This document shows, piece after piece, positions 48,647-60,400 of a DNA stretch of 64,000 nt. The position numbers were made by a program, and so were the translations under genes. The notes beneath the pieces are model-generated. The model saw nothing but the letters and a program-made list of their open reading frames with translations, had not been told where the DNA came from and did no database searches. The stretch comes from Holacanthus passer. Lineage: Eukaryota > Chordata > Actinopteri > Pomacanthidae. The DNA is taken from the NCBI GenBank assembly GCA_025331565.1, contig JAFREQ010000037.1:2232001-2296000 (forward strand). The letters run 5' to 3'. The number at the start of each line of letters is the position of its first letter. Within the stretch, counting starts at the first letter, position 1.

Positions 48647-50283
48647 AAGTTGAGGAAGATTAGATCTTGCCTTATTTGTCGATATATGTTATATGTTTGT
48701 CGATATGATATGTTGTATGTGAAATTCGTAACTGCCCCTTCCTATGATGTCACAAATGGACGACAAATTATATTCATTATGTAAGTTTTACTGTGAGGTT
48801 TCTGTGCTGCTTGGTATGACCTTTAGATATGGAATGTCAAAGGAGGGGGTGAGGTCGACCATATTGCATAATGTTATTGTTGGCATGTTTCAGCAGAGGT
48901 TGCTGTACAACATTTGGAAATGAAAATGACTTTTGGAGAAAGCAAATGACCTGATGTGAAAAATTATAATTAAAGTGCTTCATATACATAAAGTAGTCAT
49001 ACAACATTGGCACAAATTTGAAGTCTTACACTAGTCTGTGTTTCTCTATCACTATCTGTGTTGAACCTCTCTCCATCCTTGCTTGTGAACGACGAGCCTT
49101 TCCAGAATGAACCTTTCATACCCAATCATGATATTATCACCTGTTACCAATGAACCTGTTTACCTGTGGAATGATCCAAACAGGTGTTTTTGGATCAGTC
49201 CACAACTTTCACAGTCTTTTGTTGCTCCTTTCCCAACTTGTTTGAAACATGTTGCTGCCATCAAATTCAGAATGAGTAGATATTTACAACAAGGTGATGA
49301 GGTCAATGTAAACTGCATCAGTGTAAACAATGTAAACAGGCCTTAAGCTAAAACACGATGTGTTTCTATAAGAAGCGTTGACTGTCAATGAAACAAACAA
49401 AACAGCTTTCGTTTACAGTAAAGTCTGTCAAAAATTCACAGGGCACCTTTAATGCCCCAGAATTGCCTGAACAGTGCCGATGTTGTTTCTACCACAGAGA
49501 AGAAAAGCAATCACTTACTTTTAACTTATCTTGCTCATTTAACTTCTCACAAAGAAGTTGCACGTCCAGAATCGTGTGGTGGGTTTTAACAATATTTGTA
49601 ACCTGAAGGTCCTGATGCTTTGAAATGACACCTTCAGTCTGAAAAGGCCAAACCGTTGTCAAAATTCTGTTTGGTCGACATCTATCAAAGTCAAATTAAC
49701 ACTTTAATATTGACACATTCCCCCCTGGCTATATCAGCTTTTTGTCAACCTTTTGTCAGATAAACAACACTCCAATCAACACCTCGTCAATCGTCACCTC
49801 CAAATACTTGTCTCAGGTATGACAACACTCACTGTGCAAATAGCTTCGTACTGTGGTCACAGAAAAGCCTTTTAAACTTTGACAGCGCTGTATTATCGTG
49901 TTGCCCCTTTTCACACTCACCTGCTCCCACCCAGCAGTAAAACATCACATCTGTGCTCAGTCCTGGCTTTTAATCAGGAACATCATTTTTCACTGCCTGT
50001 GTGACAGTGTGGGTCACTGAGTCTCCATAATAGATTTTCTATTGTGGACAACGATGCAGAGACTCAAGAGATAAAAGGCAGCTTGAAGAGAAGAAAAATC
50101 AATCACTCTCTCAGTCTTGAAAGTAACGCCTTTTGGTTTTTTGACAAAAACATCCTTTCTATTTCTCTTTGATTGTTTGTGTCAGTGAAAAGCACGTGAA
50201 TATGAGGTAACCTTCATTATACAGTAATGAGTGTCATAACTGTGGCTCGTGTGTGTGTGTGCAAACCTAATTGAAATCCCGCT

Positions 50284-50560
50284 TAAGATAAGATAAACCT
50301 TTATTCGTCCCACTGTGGGGAAATTTGCATTGCACAGCAGCAAGGAGATAGACAAGTTAAATAGTAAAAATGAATATGAACAAGCTGAAAAAAGTATTTA
50401 CAAATTAAACAAATTTACACCGGATTCTTTACAGATATACATGAGAAGATGAGATGAATACGGTATATATGACCAGTAGAGCAGAATTAAATATGAAAAT
50501 CTTAAACATCAAATATGAAATATTGCACTTGATGCAGTTCTTTTAGATTTCAATGTACAG
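50284..50560 (-). mobile_element. LINE 3' tail copy (- strand)
   Basis: Begins taagataagataaacctt, then tattcgtcccactgtgggga, gcacagcagcaaggagatag, caagttaaatagtaaaaatg and later aaatatgaaatattgcac. It is the same family and orientation as the 13.9 kb tail, extending about 270 bp before the match fades. Confidence 0.78.
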
Positions 50561-51149
50561 TGACAGCTATGAACCAGCTTGATCCTGCTATGGAGGGAGA
50601 AATGATGTAATTTCAGGGTCCTTAAGCTGCAAAGCCCTTCATAGTGCTGTGAATAAGAATATATTTTTCAGAGGACAAAAAAAATATATGCACGTCCATG
50701 TCCTCAGTGTTCGGGATCTATGCATGCCCACAAACTCACTAAAAATAACACTTAAAATGTGAAAATAAATCAATAGAAATAATAATTAAAAGCCTTATTA
50801 GACTTTGTCAAAATAAGACATGAAGGTGATTTCAGCAAATGTGTAACTGAGCACAAGCAGATTACACATCCTTGTCTTAGCTGCAGCCTTTTACATAAGT
50901 ATGAAGGATGCACACTCTGCCCTCTGGCCCTATAGAAGATCATATAGTATGCATAAAATCTACAAGATTATCCAATGGGAGCAGATCCAATCCAAAAAAA
51001 ACATTGTTTGAATGAATCAATGCATGAATGGTTGAGTGCCTTTGCCTGATGCTCTCTCGTGTTTGAAGGACGGGATGACTAAATGGTAATTCTGGCACAG
51101 TTCAAGATGTTTCTCCTCTCTCTTCCCCTCACTCGAGTGATCTCAAGAG

Positions 51150-51426
51150 TCTGACAATGCAGCCTCAGAGCAGCAGGGGAGGCTGTGGGTGTAGCCCTGC
51201 CCTCCGTGGACTCGCACCTTTATGCACAGTGCAGGCTGGAGCCGGAGCAGAGGACGCCGGCGCGCTGCGCCCTGACAACCTCTCCATCCGCTCCGCACTT
51301 GAGCACAGATGGATGTGACACCGGAGAGCACCAACAGCGGCGCAGTCTGACTCCTCTCCATCCCATGAAGACGGCTCACAACTTCTCCTTCTGTTGCTTC
51401 TCCTCTGCTCATCACCTCAGGTCCTG
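51150..51426 (+). promoter_or_regulatory. GC-rich leader / probable 5' UTR and promoter region of gene B
   Basis: Directly upstream of the gene B ATG lies about 280 bp with clearly more G+C and CpG than the flanking AT-rich DNA, including gccggcgcgctgcgcc near 51265. This is typical of a vertebrate first exon or proximal promoter. No clear TATA box is visible. An ag at 51419-51420 (cacctcag) could also be an acceptor, so an upstream non-coding exon is possible. Confidence 0.45.
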
Positions 51427-51496
51427 ATGGATATGTACGCCTCCACCCTGTCACCGGCTCTGGACATTGGCACAGGCTGCTACCTGCTCGTTGTAG
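51427..51496 (+). CDS. Gene B exon 1 (N-terminus and start of TM1)
   Basis: Encodes 23 residues beginning MDMYASTLSP plus one base of an alanine codon, then the donor gtgagt (51497). The frame and length match gene A exon 1. A second Met at codon 3 is possible. There is no N-glycosylation sequon. Confidence 0.75.
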
Positions 51497-54400
51497 GTGA
51501 GTTGGAAGCCGTGCGTAATCTTCACTTAGTGGCGCAGTAGGATGTTATAGAGATCAAAGCCTTTGCATCACAGCGTGGATCAGTTATGTGTGAGTGAGTA
51601 ATACAGGCTTGTTGAATTCATTTGTCCCCCAGGACTTGGAAAAAGAGAATAAGAAAGCTCTAACTTTTCCATAATCCACTTTTACGCACAGCTGCTCGCA
51701 ACCACTGATGTTAATTGGACTGAGAATTTACTCTTGAACTCTTTTATGAACTGTGAGCAGATCTGTGGTCAATCAATGTGTGTAGATAAAAATCATACAA
51801 TGAGGTCTCCACAATAATCAAAGCTGAGACTCTAGTTTCTGAGTTAAGTCAGGCCAGCAGTGGTCGTGATTAAAGTTAGACCACCATGTAATTACCAATG
51901 AGTCGTCATATAATGTGTGTAAATCAATGCAGTGTCCTATAAAGTGACAAAAACAAATGATATAATATGCAATATTATGGCATTATGCAGTATCCACACC
52001 TAAATGGTTCTGTGATTGAGTTAAGCGCTGAAATTAAAAGATGCATTAAGACCCTCCATGTGGTCTACAAAGAAGACAAACTGGTGAGCAATCAGTCCAG
52101 TGGATGGTATTCTCTCAGGGCACATTCACAGCAGGGTGTCCCAGCCTGCTGATACAGACTTCAATACCCATGCTGTGAGATATTAGCTGTGATACTGTAT
52201 CTATGTATCTCACATTCGTTGCAATATATATATATATATATTTTACAGTATCTGACAGCAAAGCCAGCCTTAATCTTGCGAGAATGATTCCCGCAGCATC
52301 CTCCCTCCACAGGAGTGCTCTCATCTCTCGCAGACATCCACCAGTCATAGTGATCAGCTAGGATGACAGACGCTGCAGCCATCCGCCTTCTATTTCACAC
52401 ATGCTATCTGTCTGCAACTTTATCATAAGGCAGTAAATCTACTGCACAATCAAAGGCAGATTGATAGATTTGCAGAGCGTAATGAAAGATGGATGATAGC
52501 GGCTTTGGGCCAACACCTTGTGTAAATTGGCCAGAAAGCAAACAGGCAGCTGACCTTGATCCACGAGGCGACGCAATAACGGTTCAAAACCCATCATGTG
52601 ATAAAACTTCCCAGTGATTTGTTTCTTCTAATGGACAAAAGCAGCTGGTGTGAACATCCTGGTTGAGCGTTGACATTCACTTCACATCCACAGCTCATCC
52701 CTGCTCATTTCTCTGTTATAGACTTGGGAGTGTGTAGCTGATTCTATTTGTAGTGCATTTTACATTCAAATAAATCAGACATGGAAATGTGATTCAACAT
52801 CATTAACACAGATTATTAACAGATGTTGGAAAACACACCTCCAATAACTTTTGTCTTTTTTTGGTGCAATATGACATAACATCCAAGATGACATAAGACA
52901 CGTGTTGCAACTTATCTCGCTCACAGGGAGAACAGAGACGAAACACATCAGGACAGGAAGCGTTACATGATTTCAAACAAGATATTATTTGTCATGTAGT
53001 GTGTTGCAGAAAGAAAAGCAGAACTATAACTGTACTATGAGATGAATGTGGTGTTTAATGACCTGTGGTGGCACAGATAGACACTGTGAGTGTGAGAGAG
53101 GGTGTTAGGGGGAGGATTAAAAAAATAATGCAAACAAAAATATCTTTAGAAAAAAGGAAAAAAAGTGGGAATTCACTTCTGAGAAGATACAGTTTTGTTT
53201 TATCGCTGTGTAAATGACATTAACATTTACTGAGGCATATATTACACCATTTCACGCTTCATTAGGGATTTGCCTGTGAGTGTTGCTGTTATGATTACCT
53301 CATTTTTATTAAAGGAAATTGGTATCGAGGATTATTGGCATATCATGTGAACATCAAATGAAGCTGTAAATTGAAAATGGTGAGTTTCTTTTACTCATAC
53401 ATAACACACAGATTGAATTTGCTCAGTGATAATGTGAATAAACGTGTGAGATATATACAACAATGTTAAAAAAAATCACAGTTGCTGCAGAATCACAGTG
53501 GCCGTTATGGGAGCTGAAGCCACATCTTGGATAGGCAGATTTGTTTCTTGTGATGTTCAAGAACCTTGGTGTTGCATGACAGGAGGAGGTGAAAGGAAGA
53601 AGGGGGTTACGTTCAGGACATGTCTCATCTCTTTGCAATTCCCTGGACGAATGCACAACACAGGATGAATGCACAACACTTACTCTCTCATTAGCACTGA
53701 AGAAAATGTGTGATGTCAGTGCTAACATGACTGCTCTGATTCAGGTCATTAAGATCAGGCAAGTCTCTTCTTGGATGCTTTTGCACAAATTGCACACAAG
53801 TGAGTCATAACTATGAATCTAAAATCCCACCAGCACCCACTAGCATCTGAGCTTTGTTTTCAGTGGGAAAGGGTAAAATTGGTTTTCATTCCAGAGTCAA
53901 ATGACTCGTCAGTAATCACAGATGTTTATTTATTTATATTTATATTTATTTATTGGTTCCAGTTCCAGTTGGCAGTGATGGAAACATGACATCCAGGTGG
54001 ACACGCTAATTTCTGGCCCTTTCTCGGCGTGATGCTATGATGCGTGTTGCAGTTCCAGACATTGGGACATTTTTTTTTTAAAGTCAAGGAACAATGTAAA
54101 ACAGTGACAGTCGGCATTGAGCTTGTAGTAAGCGATATAAAAACCTTTGTAACATTGTCACTGGTGTCCATGCTGCTTTCTTCCATTCTCTATTTTCTAG
54201 CATGTTGGTGACATTGAATGTGACACACCACAAAGAGGACAGAAAGGCAAATTCATCTACTGGCAATGGGAAAAGGTTTACCTGCATTTAAATACCTGCA
54301 TATAGGCACTCATTTTGGTGTAGAAATGATATCATAGTCACATCACAAGCACAAACGTAACAGTTTCATTCAAGAGTTGCCAAAGCCAAAAACAGAGACA

Positions 54401-57400
54401 CTTTTGAGATTGCACAAAAAATTATTAGTGTGTTTAGGAGGGGCTGAAACTTTTCACTTTGTAAAAAAGCAAGGCCCTACTCAGGGTAATTCATATTTTC
54501 TTTGAACCCTCCTCTTGACTTTGAATAAAACTACAAAACCCTCCCCACTACATGTGAAAAGAATATATGTGTTAAATTAGTGCAATTTGTTTAATTGTGT
54601 ACCCCAATTTAAACCATAAGGCAGTGGTTCCCAAACTTTTTCTGTAGGCCCCCCATAGGATGGTAAAAATATTTTTGGGCCTTTGAAAAGTGGAAGCATT
54701 AAAAGTGACTCTGCTGCATGCATCTTCTAATTTTATATCTAACGCTATTCATTGCTCTCTATAGATTTTCTCAAAATGTCCTCTCTGCACAGAAATGGCA
54801 AGTTACCAACTCTCTGGGAAAAAACAAAAACCTGCACATAGAGATATGCATATTTTCTTGTCTTTGTTTTGCCACTTGTAAGGTTTGGTTTAGATTCCTT
54901 GTCTGCTTTACGTTTACCTGGATGTCCAGTCACGAACTTCTCCATGTTGCCAGCTCCACATTTTTGCAGAATTGGGACACATTGATTGACATGATTTTTT
55001 TTGTCCGCTGGTTGGTTGGACACTATTTCCATGCAAATTACATAATTAATATCTATAAATATACACCCATAATTGAAATAAAATTATTTATTGCGACCTA
55101 AATAGCACATATATACACATACACGCAGACCTGGCAACCCAGTTGCTAATAATTTTCGTACAGTCCCTTAGGTCTAACATTATACACAGTGTCTATATTC
55201 CTGACTTTGTGCAGCCACTTAGGGTGAAAAATTGAATTCATAGTGAGGTGGCCAGCCTCTGAAGATTGAATAAATAAATACATACATAAATAACTGAATA
55301 AACAATGGATAAATACATAAATGAATAAATATGATCGAAAGTCAGCCGACTCATACTGTTACTGCGTCCACATGTAACCTGCTTCAGCCTGACGCTGAAT
55401 GATGTTAGTTCCATAGGTGTTTTTTAGCCATTCATTGGAATAGTGCATCGCATGTATCACATGTCCTTCGTCACAAGTTACATAAGCGTGCAAAAGCATC
55501 TTGGGAAGACGATAAGATCCTTGCACGTGTATGCAAACTGTACTTACATGCACTTATATGATCATTATGTGTGACCTGACTGTTCAGGAACGACAGGAGC
55601 AACATGTTGTTAAGTAATTGCTCTAAAGATTTTCCATCCGATATTTCTTTCTTCATTTATATATGTAAATAAATGTGATTTATTTTAATTTTAAAGAAGG
55701 CTGTTGGTTGCTTTTGGCTGAAGAGCCAGTGAAGGGAGGTTCACAGGTGGAGGCAATGCGCATTTATGTGTGTGCACAACATACAGCTATTGACCTGTCA
55801 ATCCCCCATTCTTCTCCCTCCACCCTTCCTACACTGCTCCCTCTGCTCACCCCATCTCTCACGTAATCCCTCTCCAATCAATATTGTACCATTAGTACAT
55901 TATTGAGCCATGTTAGGATTAGAATGAAGAAAGCATCCTCATCTGCCTCATTTCTCTATCAACAGTATGAAATGACTGTTTTATGGCTGTTTTACCAGGC
56001 AGTTGCGTTCCCTTATTTACTGTCATATATATGATGTTACAATGTCAAATGCCCATATAAAATGTTGCAAAAGCTTCAAATAATGAGGTAAAGTTATGTT
56101 CAAGTAATTCTTGTGGCCTAAAAGCTCTGGTTTCAGACTGCTCTGTAAACCAGGTTTCCACTTTTGCCGCAACCTGACGTCAGTTCGTCACAGATCTTGC
56201 AGATTGGTCATCCGCTCAAGGGACGGCACACCTACAAAGTACAGGGATGCACCCATCCACACGCATCACCCGGATCATATATTAGGGGAAAAAAATTTAG
56301 GGTTGTCCCTCTGATGTCCTTTAGCTGCTCTGACAACTCTCTGGGATTTGCGCAGGTTCCTGATGGACACATATCTTTGCTTTTTGCTGAAGTGTCCAAA
56401 GCTCCTGTGATAGAGGTGTAAACGCCAACACTTCCCAGATGCTCCGAGCTCCGAGCGATGGGCTCGGCTGCACATCCATCAAAGTGATTATCAGTGAGCT
56501 GGAAGTTGAGTCACAGGCCTTTGTGCTTAGGTCGTTCAACAGTTTTGGAATGGTCAGAGCAAAGGAGGTCACTTACTGAAGGAGTCTGTCTCAGTGATGG
56601 GGGCACAGAGTTTTCATCTGCTAATTAGATGTAATCATGTTTAAGCTTGGTTGAGTTATCAGTAGATAGAAATGTGTCACATGGTTGTTGCCCTGTTTGT
56701 AGTGCTTTGTAAATTTAGTATGATAGTTTCGGCTGAAGATTGTGTTCTGTCCCTGAAGGACTTTGTGTTTAATTGTTGAGCAGCTGTTGAAAGTTGATGA
56801 GTGCTAGATTAAAACCCTTCCAAATAAGCAACATAAATGTGGAGCTAATGACATTAGAATTCAGTTTAATTGAAATGGCAGCTTGCCCACGAGCTCTCTG
56901 AGCGAATCTCTACCTGCAGAAGTCGTATCCCCTTGTGCAATTTCGGCTTGAAAAGCGAACTCTTCGAGATGCTCAGAAATGATCGCCGTCTAAGGAAGCT
57001 GAACCAGTTCACCTTCAAGCCGGGCAACAAAGAGCACTATACAGACAGCAAGCTCTAAGAGCGAGTGAAGAGCCTGAAGCTGTGCAGGGGAAGGTTCAAT
57101 GTTTGACACTTGTGGTTCCTGCACTCCACCGTTTGATTTCTGTTGATGTATTGTGAGAATCCAGGTTTAGCGCAAAGCCATCAATCACTCCAGATTTCAA
57201 TAATTGGTCTGAATGCAACTTTAGTTTGTTCTCTTTCGTAACAGTCAGGATGCTTTCTCGGGATTGCTGAGGAGCATATGAATGAGAAAAACAAGCAAAA
57301 CCACACAGGCTGAAACCTTTAAGGACGCTTGTGTAAGCACTGTAAAAAAACAATACCAGAAGGTTGAGCTGCATATGAATTAAAGCAAGAGGTATTTCAA

Positions 57401-60400
57401 TTGGTTTGTCCTCTTTTGCTCGAGGTGTCAGAAGGTGAGCTTCTCGTGCTCCACCCACCTCCAGCTGATTTATTGCTCTGGGAAAGGTAATATAAACCAG
57501 TGTAATTCAGCTAGTAAATGTAGCCTTTAAATGTGGCCGCGCGACCAGCAGAGACAACTAATGCACTCGCAGATGCTCAGTCACATATAAAGCTTCTTCT
57601 TCAGACGGGCTGACTTAAGAGGAGGTGTAAGTCCCCAGGGTTGTGCTCCACACATTGCTGATGGTCATGTGGACTGAGGTTGAAAGAACCTTTAAAAATT
57701 TATTCGCTCTGCTCCGTCTTCCTCTTCTGAGTCCATCACTGAGTCAAGTGTTCATGTCCTGGAAAAGAGATTGGTTTTATTTCCTGTCTCACAGTATAAA
57801 TTGACACTTTCATCAGATCTGCTGTGGGATGAGGTGAATTACAACCCTCGCTGCCATCTTGCTATTATGCAACCGTTACATGACTGTGGCGCAGGCTACT
57901 TGGATATGGTCAAGTGCTCTCATGGTGAAAGAAGAGTAATAGTAGCGTTATTCTTAAACCAATTTCCTGTTCCAAATAACAATGAGGTGCTTACCTCATC
58001 ATAACCTGCTTTATCCATGTGGTGGAAATGTATGGATGTGATCACATGTTTAATTTATGCATTGACATAGTCAGTAACCCATGAGGACTCCAAGGCCTTC
58101 ACACTTGGCGTGCTTTGTGCTGGGAGGCTCTGGTGCCCTCACTTACAAATACGATGGGTCCTTGAAGACTCCCCTGATAATAACTGAATGAGAAGCAACG
58201 TTGATCAGAATTGCCTGAGTTGTTTGCCTCCTGGTCACGTGATTCTACAGGAATGTAGATGCCTCACAACACTGTGTGAGATGCAATCATGCTTAAGCTT
58301 TTAGTATCTGACTGTGTCCATGTCCACCGAATGAACAACAATATTAGATTGTTTGAAAATTATATATATCTCGATCGAACCACACAATGTGATTTTGAAG
58401 GTTTTCTTACTTACATACTGAAGCTCTGGTTGCACTTTAGCTCTCTACATGAAGCTGCAGCCAGGAGACATTACCATAGCGTAAAGACTGGCATATGGAT
58501 AAATGCATACCAGAACAAATTCATGCATTAAAGTGTAAAGACAACAAGTTGTAGTTTTTAAAGGGGGGGGGGGGTTAAGGGGAGGACTATGTCTTGTCCA
58601 GGTGTGATGCCTTTCTGGAGTCGTCAGTCGTTACCTGACTTCAGGAAGTAACTGTACTCAGCCAATCATTTGTCCTTTAAACACACGAGATATGAAGTGC
58701 TAATTAGATGATAATAATCATGATTACCAAACAGACATGAGAGCGGTATCAATCTTCTCATCTAACTCTCAAAGAGAATGGAAATAATAAGAAGATAATA
58801 AGCAAATATTTCAAATGTTTTGTAGCTGGCTGGTTTAGCATTGTGTCTTTTGCAGGCTGCTGATACGTGGAGTTGTGGGTCATGATCCAACATCTGTTCT
58901 GGGGCTTCTCTCCCATAAAATGACTTACTGAATAATCGGCCCTTCTCTTGGCTTCCAGGCAACCTCCCCAAACCTCCAAATGATCTTTCCACACCGCGTG
59001 ATCATGTTTGCTTAACGTGTATTCATTCTGTGTCTGGCCTGTCAGCTCAGAAGGAGCTCGTGCTGTTTTATCTCAGATGCATCGAGTTAATGAGCGTCCA
59101 AAACAAACAGACTCCTCAATTAATGTCTTAAACAAGTTACAGAGTGTCCCGTGCCTGCCCCTGGTAACCCGTCCCATGAGGAAGCCATGATGTTATAACT
59201 GTGCTGGGAGAAATACAGAAACCCACTGACATCCCCTCTATGTAAGCTTGTGTGACAGACATTTATGAACTGGAGTTAAGTTGTATGTTATTTTGTGCAA
59301 ATAATAAGGCAGTTTGTGGATTGAATTGATAATAATGGATGCAAAGTTCGGATGTATAGACATGTTCCTGTCTTCCAGTGCCTTTTCTCCATGTGCTTTT
59401 TCATACACTGCAAATGTGTCAGAACATAAACAGCAAGCATCTGTGATATTTGTTGAGGTGAAATTACATACAAGAGGGAAAACGAGATGTAATTCACCAC
59501 AGAGACGCGATCTACATGCAAGCAAAAGACATCGTCTACGTAAGATGCTTCAAAGGCAGCTGTTACATGTGCGTTCGCTGCTTCTGTTCACATAGTTTGT
59601 ACATCATCGTTCACTCAGACTACTTTGTGACCTTTATCTCCTCCCCTCTCTGTCTCCTCCACCTGTGTGTCTCAGCTGTTCTCTCCATTATGGGAAACTT
59701 GCTGGTCGTCATCACGGCTTTCAAACGGTCGTCGAGGATGAAGCCGCCGGAGCTGCTGTGCGTGAACCTGGCGGTGACAGACCTGGGAGCGGCCGTCACC
59801 ATGTACCCCCTGGCTGTGGCCTCGGCCTGGAGCCACCGCTGGCTCGGGGGAGACGTTACCTGTATATATTACGGCCTGGCCGGGTTCTTCTTGGTGTCGC
59901 CAGCATCATGAACCTGACCATCTTGGCCATAGTGCGCTTCATTGTGTCCCTCAATCTGCACTCTCCAAGTGAGTAACTCAGGGCTTGAACATTTTTTGCA
60001 AAAACATCACTCTCTTCTCTTTTTAATAGCTGCACGTCTAAAAGGAAAAACAAGAAATCTACTTTGTATGCAAGACAGCAATTGGCTCCTTCCAACATGC
60101 CCACATTAGATTTTTACTGCTTTTTATTTAACATTGCTTAGTTGGGAAAATCATTTGACCAGCCTGTCACACCTCTACACCTCTGAATTACTTATTTTCT
60201 ACCTCATCATCAGATGTTTCTGTCTTGTTTTACATTTTGGGAAATACGCTTATTTGCTTTTTTCCCCCAGGTGGTCACTTTTGGTTGTTATAAGCTATGG
60301 ATTATTTCTGTTTTGGTTCATTCACGAATTTCCTGCCTGATATTTGAAAATATACCCGAACACTGTACTGACAGCAAACCTTTTTGCGACTGACAAACAT

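Larger units (their letters stand above)
44983..51149. other. Intergenic between genes A and B
   Basis: AT-rich non-coding DNA with a MITE copy (45.43 kb), poly-A (46747-46763), two LINE 3' tails (48.55 and 50.28 kb) and a possible old repeat at about 47.56-47.78 kb. Short ORFs show no conserved domain. Confidence 0.6.
51497..59675 (+). other. Gene B intron 1 (8.2 kb)
   Basis: Phase-1 intron with GT-AG ends. It contains an AT run (52226-52242), a TTTA-rich stretch (53925-53955), a hAT-like terminus (54622), an ATAAA-rich stretch (55265-55335), a poly-G run (58561-58574) and a MITE fragment (58.73 kb). I support no exon inside it. Confidence 0.75.

Noticed and set aside
56870..57058. 62-codon ORF with many charged residues
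   Set aside because: No recognised domain, no splice context, inside gene B intron 1.
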